Shown: piece after piece, positions 14,028 to 21,462 of the stretch
Layout of the letters: each line of letters begins with the position of its first letter
Numbering within the stretch: the stretch's first letter is position 1
From: JBBRXZ01 sp038232415
GTDB taxonomy: Bacteria > Patescibacteriota > Saccharimonadia > Saccharimonadales > UBA4665
Length of the DNA stretch: 24,058 bases
NCBI GenBank assembly: GCA_038232415.1
Contig: JBBSHY010000016.1
Coordinates: 1-24,058 of the forward strand
Direction of reading: 5' to 3'
The notes under the pieces: model-generated
What the model saw: only the letters and a program-made list of their open reading frames with translations
Database searches by the model: none
What the model was told of the DNA's origin: nothing
Program-made: the position numbers and the translations under genes

Positions 14028-14143
14028 TTATTTCTTAAAAAAGAAGCAGTCAGTAAGAATACTTACATCTAGCTAGTTAAACCAGTTCTCACCCTTCGGC
14101 TAAGCTCTTATGAACTAGATAAACTTTACCCCACCCCCTGTTT
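14028..14143. other. marR to DUF4331 intergenic region with nested inverted repeats
   Basis: An inverted repeat GTAAG-TATT-CTTAC (14053-14066), followed on the minus strand after a few bases by TTCTTTTTT, could be a weak terminator for marR. A larger dyad pairs ATCTAG/CTAGTT at 14067-14078 with AACTAGAT at 14113-14120 around a C/G-rich centre. I can assign no known riboswitch or RNA family. No open reading frame of note is present. Confidence 0.35.
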
Positions 14144-14581
14144 TTATTTATTTTTTTCAGCTATATATAGTAAAACATCGACATAATTTCTAAGCACCTC
14201 TGAATCTAAATCTTCAAACCAACCCTTTAAGTTCTCCGTTAGCTCCTTCTCAATCTTATTGACTAATAGCGATCCTTTAGGGGTTATTTGTATTAAACGA
14301 ATTCTCAGGTCATCTTTATAGGCCGTACGCTTGACAAATCCCTTATCAGCTAAACTATTAAGTGTATTTGTTATATGAGATATTTCTACGTCAAACACCT
14401 CGGCAATAGAGCTAATTTTTATCCCTTCCTTGCTCTCGTCAGAAATATGTCCTAAAAGTGTCCACTCCAAGGTTGTAAGTCCGTGCTCTTTAAGAAAACG
14501 AGAGGTAAAACTCCGCTGTCGTCTGTACACTTTAGACTGCAACAGCGCTAACTGATAGGTTTTCATTCCATTTATACTCAT
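14144..14581 (-). CDS. MarR-family winged-helix transcription regulator
   Basis: The 145-residue protein shows MarR architecture: an N-terminal dimerisation helix (MKTYQLALLQSKVYRRQRSF), the winged helix-turn-helix in the centre (TTLEWTLLGHISD, ISSIAEVFDVEISHITNTLNSLADKGFVKRTAYKDDLRIRLIQITPKG, about 36-104) with the typical wing DDLR, and a C-terminal dimerisation helix. MarR proteins usually repress their own and adjacent genes and respond to small ligands or oxidants. The matching palindromes before marR and before the DUF4331 gene identify the likely targets. It has no cysteines, so thiol-based oxidant sensing is unlikely. Only 2-4 nt separate the palindrome from its ATG. Confidence 0.92.
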   Translation of the reverse strand: MSINGMKTYQLALLQSKVYRRQRSFTSRFLKEHGLTTLEWTLLGHISDESKEGIKISSIAEVFDVEISHITNTLNSLADKGFVKRTAYKDDLRIRLIQITPKGSLLVNKIEKELTENLKGWFEDLDSEVLRNYVDVLLYIAEKNK

Positions 14582-14583
14582 GT

Positions 14584-14600
14584 ACTTTATAAACTAAAGC
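14584..14600 (-). promoter_or_regulatory. Putative MarR autoregulatory operator
   Basis: On the minus strand GCTTTA-GTTTA-TAAAGT lies immediately before the marR ATG and differs from the DUF4331 site at the first base and one central base. TTGTCA lies a few bases upstream and TATAAA falls inside the palindrome, but their spacing is not ideal, so the exact promoter boxes are uncertain. Confidence 0.65.
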
Positions 14601-14648
14601 ATACTTGACAAGCAGGCAGTGAATATACTCACATTGCATTACTTGAGT

Positions 14649-14667
14649 CGAAAAGCAGCACTTTTCG
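14649..14667 (-). terminator. Weak hairpin after the methyltransferase gene
   Basis: A perfect 7-bp inverted repeat CGAAAAG-CAGCA-CTTTTCG lies just after the stop of the methyltransferase gene. No U run follows on the minus strand, so intrinsic termination is uncertain. Confidence 0.3.
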
Positions 14668-14675
14668 CTTTCGCT

Positions 14676-15509
14676 TTAATCAGCATCTTTTTTACGCACC
14701 AGGAAGAAGATACTGGGACCAAAATAGACATTTGCCAACGGCCGCTGCAGTAGACTCTCTGCGCCCAACATAATTTCGCGTGGTATTATTTTTTTCAACT
14801 TAGCGCTGCGCAGATTAGACACAGAGAGTGTTGATTTCACATACAAACCAGCATGCTCCAGTTGACGGATAACAGTAGCCGGATTATGGTTTACGAAAGG
14901 AATTTCATCGGCCCGTTTGTTAGCTGGCGAACGTATGTCTACCGGCTTGACCGGCATGTGTGTACGCTTGAGCATATGCCGCATACGGTTGCGCATATGC
15001 AGGTAATTTGCGACTTCAATAATCGCCCAGCCGTCATCACGTAATACGCGGGCGATTTCATCGAACTCCCGGCTGGGATCAGGCAAATGGTGCATAACGC
15101 GTATCATAGTCAATAAGTCTATACTGGCATCTTTGAATTTCAGGTCATCGGCCTGCATAAGCTGGCGCTTAATCTGTGGCTGCGCTTTTAGGAAATCAGC
15201 CGCAATATCGAGTTGTTGCTGGCTAGGCTCAGCCAGTATCACATTATCGGCATATTTTTTGAGTAGTACGCAAAGGCGTCCATAACCGCCGCCGACATCT
15301 ACTGCGGTCCTAAAATGCCTACCTTTAAGTAATTTATTGATAGCGATTTCTTCGGCCAGATGTTCATACTGCCGTCCATCCCAATAATGCAGATAGTTGT
15401 GATGGGGGTCATTATACTGATCGGCTTGCCGCTTAGCATGGGAATGGCGAGCATTAGATTTAGACCCAGGTGTTGGTTTGGCGATAGGTTTTGGCATAAT
15501 TACATCCAT
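14676..15509 (-). CDS. Class I SAM-dependent methyltransferase, substrate unknown
   Basis: The 277-residue protein has a basic N-terminal tail rich in Pro, Lys and His (1-30), then a Rossmann methyltransferase core. SAM motif I is VDVGGGYGR at 70-78, an acidic ribose-binding position lies in ILAEPS (91-96), and post-motif MHHLPDP lies at 139-145, as in Methyltransf_11 enzymes. The C-terminal part (about 165-270) has basic and hydrophobic helices. The substrate cannot be assigned. AAGGA lies 8 nt before the ATG. It begins 18 nt after the tyrS stop and is probably in the same operon. Confidence 0.88.
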   Translation of the reverse strand: MDVIMPKPIAKPTPGSKSNARHSHAKRQADQYNDPHHNYLHYWDGRQYEHLAEEIAINKLLKGRHFRTAVDVGGGYGRLCVLLKKYADNVILAEPSQQQLDIAADFLKAQPQIKRQLMQADDLKFKDASIDLLTMIRVMHHLPDPSREFDEIARVLRDDGWAIIEVANYLHMRNRMRHMLKRTHMPVKPVDIRSPANKRADEIPFVNHNPATVIRQLEHAGLYVKSTLSVSNLRSAKLKKIIPREIMLGAESLLQRPLANVYFGPSIFFLVRKKDAD

Positions 15510-15527
15510 TATACCAATCCTTAATAG

Positions 15528-16775
15528 TTAACCAAGCTCTACTAGAGCTGAGTCTTTAAAAGCCTTGCCGCGTCGTAACAATAACCGGCCGTTTTGGAAA
15601 TCAGCCGGTTCAAATTGCTGCCGGCTAATCTTTTGCCCGTTAATAGAGATGGCATTACTCATAATCAACTGCCTTGCTTCAGTATTAGAGCCAGCCAAAT
15701 CTACGCCGGCCAGCGCTTCGATGACTGAGCCGTTAACTGTTGTTTTAAGGGCCGGGATTTCCTGCCTGATAATCTTCAGGACTGAATCGTTAGCCCGACT
15801 GATAGATTGTTTACCAATTAAATAAAAAGTCACATCTTCAGCCTGGTTCCTGGCTTCTGCGCCATGCACTAGTCTAGTCACCTCGTGAGCCAGACGGAAT
15901 TGAGCATAACGTTCATGGGCGGCTGCCTTATGCTGCTTCATAATTTCTTCGATTTCTTCTTTGGAAAGTTCAGTGAATATTTTAAGGTATTCTTCAGCTC
16001 CTTTATCGTCGGCATTGATCCAGAACTGATAAAACCTCGTCGGCGTAGTCTTAGAAGCGTCAAGCCAGACCGCGCCATCTTCACTCTTGCCAAACTTCTT
16101 ACCACTGATTCTATTGATAATAAGTGGCGCCGAATATACATGGGCTTCGCCGCCGGTTTTACGCCGGATCAGATCGACCCCGGCTATGCTGTTTCCCCAT
16201 TGGTCTGATCCGCAAATCTGCAGTGTCACAGCATGATTTTGATATAAGTGCAGGAAATCATAGGCCTGAATCAAAACATAGCTGAATTCGGCATAGCTTA
16301 TACCATTTCCCTGGTCGCTTAAACGGCTCTTTAAAAAGTCCCTGGCAAGCATATGGCGCATCGGTACATGCTTTCCGGCATCGCGTAAAAATTCTATATA
16401 CTTCATGTCTTTAAACCACTCGTAATTATCGACTAGCTTGAAGTCCTGGCCTTCAAATAGACGATCGTACTGGGCAACTATGGCAGTTTTATTATGAGCA
16501 ACTTCCTTGAGAGACTTTAGGCTTCGTTCGTCTTTTTTACCATCGGGATCACCAACCAGACCGGTAGCACCGCCGATCAGCAGCACCGCGTGGTAGCCAT
16601 GTTTCATAAAACATTTGACCATCATAGCGGCCGCCAGGTTACCAAGAGTCATTGAATCAGCGGAGGGATCGACCCCCCAGTAGAAGGTACGTAAGTCCTG
16701 GTCAAGAGCTGTTATATCTTTATATGTTGTCTGGTGTACCAGACCACGCCAAGTGAGTTCTTCGGAGAGTGTCAT
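15528..16775 (-). CDS. tyrS: Tyrosyl-tRNA synthetase
   Basis: This class I synthetase charges tRNA-Tyr. Typical segments are WRGLVHQTT near the N-terminus, GVDPSADSMTLGNL as the HIGH region, LIGGATGLVGDPDGKK, the tyrosine pocket SYVLIQAYDFLHLY, GSDQWGN, the KMSKS-equivalent KFGKS, and a C-terminal S4 RNA-binding domain. The HIGH region is unusual: the usual His-x-Gly-His is Thr-Leu-Gly-Asn. The ATG at 16775 is preferred because AAGGA lies 6 nt upstream and the protein then starts like other TyrRS; an ATG at 16790 would add five residues. A methyltransferase gene follows, and a penicillin-binding protein gene is divergent. Confidence 0.95.
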   Translation of the reverse strand: MTLSEELTWRGLVHQTTYKDITALDQDLRTFYWGVDPSADSMTLGNLAAAMMVKCFMKHGYHAVLLIGGATGLVGDPDGKKDERSLKSLKEVAHNKTAIVAQYDRLFEGQDFKLVDNYEWFKDMKYIEFLRDAGKHVPMRHMLARDFLKSRLSDQGNGISYAEFSYVLIQAYDFLHLYQNHAVTLQICGSDQWGNSIAGVDLIRRKTGGEAHVYSAPLIINRISGKKFGKSEDGAVWLDASKTTPTRFYQFWINADDKGAEEYLKIFTELSKEEIEEIMKQHKAAAHERYAQFRLAHEVTRLVHGAEARNQAEDVTFYLIGKQSISRANDSVLKIIRQEIPALKTTVNGSVIEALAGVDLAGSNTEARQLIMSNAISINGQKISRQQFEPADFQNGRLLLRRGKAFKDSALVELG

Positions 16776-16807
16776 GTTTTTCCTTAACATTAACTTGGTT
16801 CCCTATC

Positions 16808-16813
16808 AGTATA
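16808..16813 (-). promoter_or_regulatory. Probable -10 box of tyrS
   Basis: TATACT on the minus strand in the 107-122 nt divergent spacer. It would give a leader of roughly 30 nt containing the AAGGA ribosome-binding site. No good -35 box is visible. Confidence 0.45.
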
Positions 16814-16829
16814 GCGTACCTATTAAGTA

Positions 16830-16859
16830 TTGTGCTGTTTAGGCGTGAACCTATATAAT
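16830..16859 (+). promoter_or_regulatory. Promoter of the penicillin-binding protein gene
   Basis: On the plus strand a perfect TATAAT (16854-16859) has TTGTGC (16830-16835) 18 nt upstream. The predicted leader of about 30 nt contains GAGGAG (16877-16882), a strong Shine-Dalgarno slightly far (about 15 nt) from the ATG. Confidence 0.6.
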
Positions 16860-16897
16860 AGATAAAAGGTCTTTGATGAGGAGACAGACAACCATCT

Positions 16898-19800
16898 ATG
16901 AAGAGAAATATTGGTCGCAATCGCCGGCTTAAGAATACGATTACCACAAAAAGCGGCAACACAATCAAGATAAACCGTTCGCTCAGCGACCGCGTCAAAG
17001 CCCGTAAAGCGGCACATGCTGACAAAAAAGCCGCCTATCTTGCTACCTTGCCTAAAGATCATATTAGACGCTTTTTATACCGCCTCCACCCCAAACGCGT
17101 AGCCCGCTACTGGTTCAGCCGGGAAGGCGGTGTCATGGCGCTTAAGATCATAGGTGTTAGCATAGTGGTCGGCTTTTTCATGACGATTGGACTATTCGCT
17201 TATTTTCGTAAGGATCTACCTAAAATAAAAGACTTATCCGGCGACAGCCTTGGCGGTAATATTACCTATTATGACCGGACCGGGCAGGTAGTTCTGTTCA
17301 ATGATTATAGTTCAGTCAAACGGGTACCGGTGCAGAGTAAAGATATGTCGCCCTACATCAAGCAGGCGACAGTATCTATCGAAGATAAAGACTTTTACAA
17401 ACATGGGGCATTCGATGTCCGCGGCATCATGCGTGCTGCTTACCGCGACGCTACCGGCAGCAGCGGCTCTGTGCAGGGAGGTTCAACAATCACTCAACAG
17501 CTCGTCAAACTCAATGAAAACTGGACAGATAATCGTACGGTTACCCGAAAAGTAAAGGAGCTTATTCTAGCCGTCGAGTTGGAGCGGGAATACTCGAAAG
17601 ATGATGTACTAACAGGCTATCTGAATATCGCGCCTTACGGCGGCCAAGAATATGGCGTGGAGAGTGCCGCCCGCGACTATTTCCAGACGAGCGCTAAAGA
17701 TCTCACGCTGGCACAAGCCACCATGCTAACAGCCATACCTCAGTCGCCAAGTTACTACTCACCATACTCGGGAAACAAATACAATCCAGCTGTTACGGGT
17801 GACACTTTTAACGCGCCGGCTCTCATCAAGCGCCAACACTATATATTAGACCAGATGGTGACACAGCACTACATCACGGCACAGCAGGCAGCGCAAGCCA
17901 AAGGTGTCGATGTTCTGGCTCAAGTGCACCAACAGACACCTAAGTTCCAAAACATCAAAGCCCCTTATTTTGTCCTGTCGGCTAAACATGAATTAGAGCA
18001 GACTTATGGAGCGACTACAGTCCAACGCGGCGGATGGAAGGTTATAACAACCTTGGATATGAATCTGCAAAACAAAGCCGAACAGCTGGTGGCGTCCAAC
18101 CTATCTAATGTTAAGCGCTATGGAGCTGACGAGGAAGCAATGGTAGGTGAAGATGTCCAGACCGGCCAAATTGTATCATTGGTGGGCGGGACTGATTTCA
18201 CCGATCCCGGCCATGGTCAAAACAATTATGCGTCTGGAATATTAATCCCGCCGGGATCAAGCTTCAAACCATATGATTACACCACCCTTATTAACAATAA
18301 TAATAATGTGGGCGCGGGTTCAGTGCTATACGACACCGAGGGTCCCTTACCAGGATACCCCTGTACAAATAAAGGCTTACCGAAAAATGGCGGCAATTGT
18401 CTGAAAGACTATGACTTTATAAACCCCGGCCCGCTTACGCTGCGTTACGCTCTTGGCGGCTCCCGCAATATACCGGCAGTCAAAGCCATGCTGGAGGCCG
18501 TGCCAAACGACAAGAGCAGCGGCCATGTGGACTCTGTGAAGAAAGTAATCAGTACTGCTTCGGCTATGATGGACAATAAATATTACCAGTCAAAACATAT
18601 AAATCCATACAACTGTTATGCCGATCAAGCGCTTACGCAGACTACTCAATGCTATGGCGCATCAGCTATAGGTGATGGTGCTTTCTTGCACCTTGATGAC
18701 CATGTAAATGGCTTAGCAACACTTGCCCGGCTCGGTCAAGCCATTCCGCGTACCTACATAATGAAGGTCACCGATTCGGCTCAAAAATCACTCTATGAGT
18801 GGAAGCAGCCCCCAGGCACGCCCGTTATAAAGCCGGACGCAGCTTATATCGTCAATAATATGGCTTCAGACCCCAAAGCCAGTTACTTGCCCGGCAGTTG
18901 TAGCGAAACAAGTTGCACAACTCTTGGGCGGGGTGGCTATAAATTTCATCGATTCAACGGCTGGAATTTTGCAGTCAAAACCGGTACAACCAATGACGGT
19001 TATGACGGTCTGATGACCAGCTGGTCGACAAAATACGCCATGGTCAGCTGGGTCGGCCACCACACCCGCCGCGTGACGTTACACAGCTCTATGGAAAACC
19101 TGACCGAACCTATGACACGCGGCTGGATGGAATATGCCCATCAAAATGTCAAGGCTGTAAACTGGACAGCCCCAACAGGTATAAAAACAGCCAAGGCCTT
19201 CGTAGTTCGTAACCATATTCACTTCGGTGACGTGGAACCCAGCCCTACCGACGACCTCTATCCAGGCTGGTATGTTGGAGGCACCTCTGCTAAAGGTAAA
19301 AATAACTCCTTAGTGCTCGATAAAGTTTCCGGCAAAGTAGCTACTAGCTGTACACCGCCTCTTGCGAAGAGCTCTGCCTACAATGCTAACGCCTCTTCAT
19401 GGAATATCGACATCTTCAGCGGGGGTAAACAAAGCGTTGGCGATACAAGCGGTAATAGCCAAAGCAGCAGCCCTGCACCAAATGACGACGTGCATAATTG
19501 TAATGACAGCCCGCCCACGGTCACTCTTACAGCTCCTGGCAGTTGTGACACAAGCTGTACTATCACCGCAACCGTAACCCAAGGCACTCACGCCCTGAGC
19601 GATCCGCAATACCCGAGGTTCCCCGGTAACATTACCTTTACGCTGAATGGCCAGAACATCCAGACCAGGAATGTCAGTGAGTCGCCCAGTACTATCTCAT
19701 TCACCTACGCACCGACTTCCTCGGGCAGCGGCACTCTGTTGGCAATCGTAACCGACAGCGTGCTATACCAAGGCAAGGCAAGTTCACCGCTAAATTTTAC

Positions 19801-20035
19801 CGTACCGAACCCGCCATCCAACCTCAGCGCGACCAGTCAGGGAATCCACCGGGCGCTACTCACTTGGACAGGGGGCACGGGAGGAATAACCGCTTACGTT
19901 AATGGAACTCCGTCAGCTGATTGCAGCAATGTAACAGGCGGCACTTGCAGTGTCAACGCTGTTGCAGGCAGTACTATCTATGTTCAGGACAGTAGCGGCG
20001 TTAAATCTAATCAGGTTACCTACAGCGGCCCTTAA
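16898..20035 (+). CDS. Class A penicillin-binding protein (glycosyltransferase and transpeptidase) with C-terminal beta domains
   Basis: This bifunctional enzyme polymerises and cross-links peptidoglycan outside the membrane. A basic cytoplasmic tail (1-78) precedes one membrane helix (about 81-103). The GT51 domain has catalytic Glu162 in IEDKDFYKHGAFD, then GGSTITQQ (194-201) and ELEREYSKDDVLTGYLN. The transpeptidase has Ser454-x-x-Lys457 (SSFK), Ser522-Arg-Asn524 and Lys694-Thr-Gly (KTGTT). At 1045 residues it is long for the family. After about 820 a Ser/Asn-rich linker leads to an Ig-like domain (about 872-968) and an FN3-like domain (about 970-1045). Many cysteines (489, 501, 573, 585, 668, 673 and several in the tail) suggest disulfides. 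It is the only plus-strand gene. Confidence 0.95.
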   Translation: MKRNIGRNRRLKNTITTKSGNTIKINRSLSDRVKARKAAHADKKAAYLATLPKDHIRRFLYRLHPKRVARYWFSREGGVMALKIIGVSIVVGFFMTIGLFAYFRKDLPKIKDLSGDSLGGNITYYDRTGQVVLFNDYSSVKRVPVQSKDMSPYIKQATVSIEDKDFYKHGAFDVRGIMRAAYRDATGSSGSVQGGSTITQQLVKLNENWTDNRTVTRKVKELILAVELEREYSKDDVLTGYLNIAPYGGQEYGVESAARDYFQTSAKDLTLAQATMLTAIPQSPSYYSPYSGNKYNPAVTGDTFNAPALIKRQHYILDQMVTQHYITAQQAAQAKGVDVLAQVHQQTPKFQNIKAPYFVLSAKHELEQTYGATTVQRGGWKVITTLDMNLQNKAEQLVASNLSNVKRYGADEEAMVGEDVQTGQIVSLVGGTDFTDPGHGQNNYASGILIPPGSSFKPYDYTTLINNNNNVGAGSVLYDTEGPLPGYPCTNKGLPKNGGNCLKDYDFINPGPLTLRYALGGSRNIPAVKAMLEAVPNDKSSGHVDSVKKVISTASAMMDNKYYQSKHINPYNCYADQALTQTTQCYGASAIGDGAFLHLDDHVNGLATLARLGQAIPRTYIMKVTDSAQKSLYEWKQPPGTPVIKPDAAYIVNNMASDPKASYLPGSCSETSCTTLGRGGYKFHRFNGWNFAVKTGTTNDGYDGLMTSWSTKYAMVSWVGHHTRRVTLHSSMENLTEPMTRGWMEYAHQNVKAVNWTAPTGIKTAKAFVVRNHIHFGDVEPSPTDDLYPGWYVGGTSAKGKNNSLVLDKVSGKVATSCTPPLAKSSAYNANASSWNIDIFSGGKQSVGDTSGNSQSSSPAPNDDVHNCNDSPPTVTLTAPGSCDTSCTITATVTQGTHALSDPQYPRFPGNITFTLNGQNIQTRNVSESPSTISFTYAPTSSGSGTLLAIVTDSVLYQGKASSPLNFTVPNPPSNLSATSQGIHRALLTWTGGTGGITAYVNGTPSADCSNVTGGTCSVNAVAGSTIYVQDSSGVKSNQVTYSGP

Positions 20036-20059
20036 CGCCTGCTATATAGCAAAATCGTA

Positions 20060-21409
20060 TCAATCTTTTTCAAGAAATTGATTAAGGGCGCTGCGCACAT
20101 CATTTACACCATGCAAGCCCGCCAGTTTTTTACCAGTTTTGACAATCGGTCCGATAGCGCCATCAAAACCTAGTTTTTTAGCTTCGCCGAGCCGCTTATC
20201 GGCATGTGGCACGTGGCGGACTTCACCGGAAAGGCCAACCTCGCCAAAGACAACAGCATTTCGTTTCAGTTGTAAACCTTTAGCTGCTGAGCCAATAGCC
20301 AGGCAAATAGCCAGATCGGCCGCCGGTTCGCGGATCTGAATTCCGCCAACAATATTTATGAATATGTCATGCTCTGCCAGCTTCAATTTAGTACGACGTT
20401 CCAGCATGGCAACCAGCAGATTGAGCCGGTTCAGATCAAAGCCGCTGGCTGCCCGTTTCGGGTAGCCGTAACTGCTGCGATTAACCAAAGCCTGAACTTC
20501 TACCAGCAACGGACGAGTGCCTTCAAGTGTTGCCAAAACGATTGAGCCATCACTTATCTGACGCTCTGCCAGCAATGCTGCCGAAGGGTTTTCTACTGGC
20601 TGAAGGCCTTGCTCGACCATTTCAAAGATACCAGCTTCTGTGGTCGAACCGAATCTGTTTTTAACCGCTCGGAGCACCTTGAAACCACCGTAGCGATCAC
20701 CTTCCAACTGTAAGACTACATCGACAACATGCTCCAGGACTTTTGGTCCGGCGATGGAACCTTCTTTTGTAACATGACCAACTAATATTATGGCTGTATT
20801 ACTCTGTTTAGCCGCAAAGGTTAACAGTTGAGTGGCATTAGTAATCTGTGAAACCGTACCGGCCGCTGAAGTGATAGCACTGCAACTAATAGCCTGAATC
20901 GAGTCAATAACTACTAATTTAAAATCACCCTGAGCTATTGTAGCGGCGATATCATCAGCTGAAGTTGTGGTAGCCAACTGCAGCTCAGAACGTACAGTCC
21001 CCAGACGCTGCGCTCGCAGTCCAATCTGTTGGGCTGATTCTTCAGCACTTACATAAAGTACATTTGACTTTCCGGCTATAGCATACGCCACCTGCAAAAG
21101 CAGGGTGCTTTTGCCAATGCCCGGCTGTCCGGCAAGCAGGTTAACACTACCGGCCACCAGGCCGCCGCCAAAGACGTCGTCAACCTCTGTCATGCTCGTC
21201 ATAAGTCTAGGCTGATCCCTCGCCACTGCCTTAGTTACCGTCTCGGACTGTAAGACTCGGCCACTGGACACACTGCCAGCTACTGAAGCTGAGCTCATTT
21301 GTTCCTGGAGCGTATTCCACTCGCCGCATTGCGCGCAACGACCGCTCCAGCTACTGGACATAGCCCCGCAGTTGCTGCATATGTAACGATTCGCTGTTCT
21401 CTTGACCAA
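20060..21409 (-). CDS. radA: DNA repair protein RadA (Sms)
   Basis: RadA is a RecA-like ATPase that promotes branch migration in recombinational repair. The 449 residues are normal length. A four-cysteine zinc finger (Cys11, Cys14, Cys25, Cys28) is followed by Walker A GQPGIGKST at 94-102, the RadA-specific KNRFG at 250-254, and a C-terminal Lon-protease-like domain (from about 290). The start is TTG: an in-frame TAG lies five codons upstream, GGGGAG lies 7 nt before the TTG, and no ATG precedes the zinc finger. It converges with the penicillin-binding protein gene across a 24-nt gap. Confidence 0.96.
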   Translation of the reverse strand: MVKRTANRYICSNCGAMSSSWSGRCAQCGEWNTLQEQMSSASVAGSVSSGRVLQSETVTKAVARDQPRLMTSMTEVDDVFGGGLVAGSVNLLAGQPGIGKSTLLLQVAYAIAGKSNVLYVSAEESAQQIGLRAQRLGTVRSELQLATTTSADDIAATIAQGDFKLVVIDSIQAISCSAITSAAGTVSQITNATQLLTFAAKQSNTAIILVGHVTKEGSIAGPKVLEHVVDVVLQLEGDRYGGFKVLRAVKNRFGSTTEAGIFEMVEQGLQPVENPSAALLAERQISDGSIVLATLEGTRPLLVEVQALVNRSSYGYPKRAASGFDLNRLNLLVAMLERRTKLKLAEHDIFINIVGGIQIREPAADLAICLAIGSAAKGLQLKRNAVVFGEVGLSGEVRHVPHADKRLGEAKKLGFDGAIGPIVKTGKKLAGLHGVNDVRSALNQFLEKD

Positions 21410-21430
21410 AGCCTCACTCCCCTATGCCGT

Positions 21431-21454
21431 CTGATGGTCCAAGTGTACCATCAG
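21431..21454. other. Perfect 8-bp inverted repeat upstream of radA
   Basis: CTGATGGT and ACCATCAG flank an 8-nt loop in the 53-nt gap between the metallopeptidase stop and radA. No U run follows on the minus strand; on the plus strand TTTTCTT follows but no plus-strand gene ends there. It could be an operator or a weak terminator for the metallopeptidase transcript. Confidence 0.35.
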
Positions 21455-21462
21455 TTTTCTTA

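Noticed and set aside
14028..14143. A tRNA or known riboswitch in the marR downstream region
   Set aside because: The pairing does not give a cloverleaf with a T-loop sequence, and no conserved riboswitch core was recognised.
20040..20051. TGCTATATAGCA palindrome between the convergent genes as a bidirectional terminator
   Set aside because: The arms are short and A/T-rich with no room for a stable loop and no U run.
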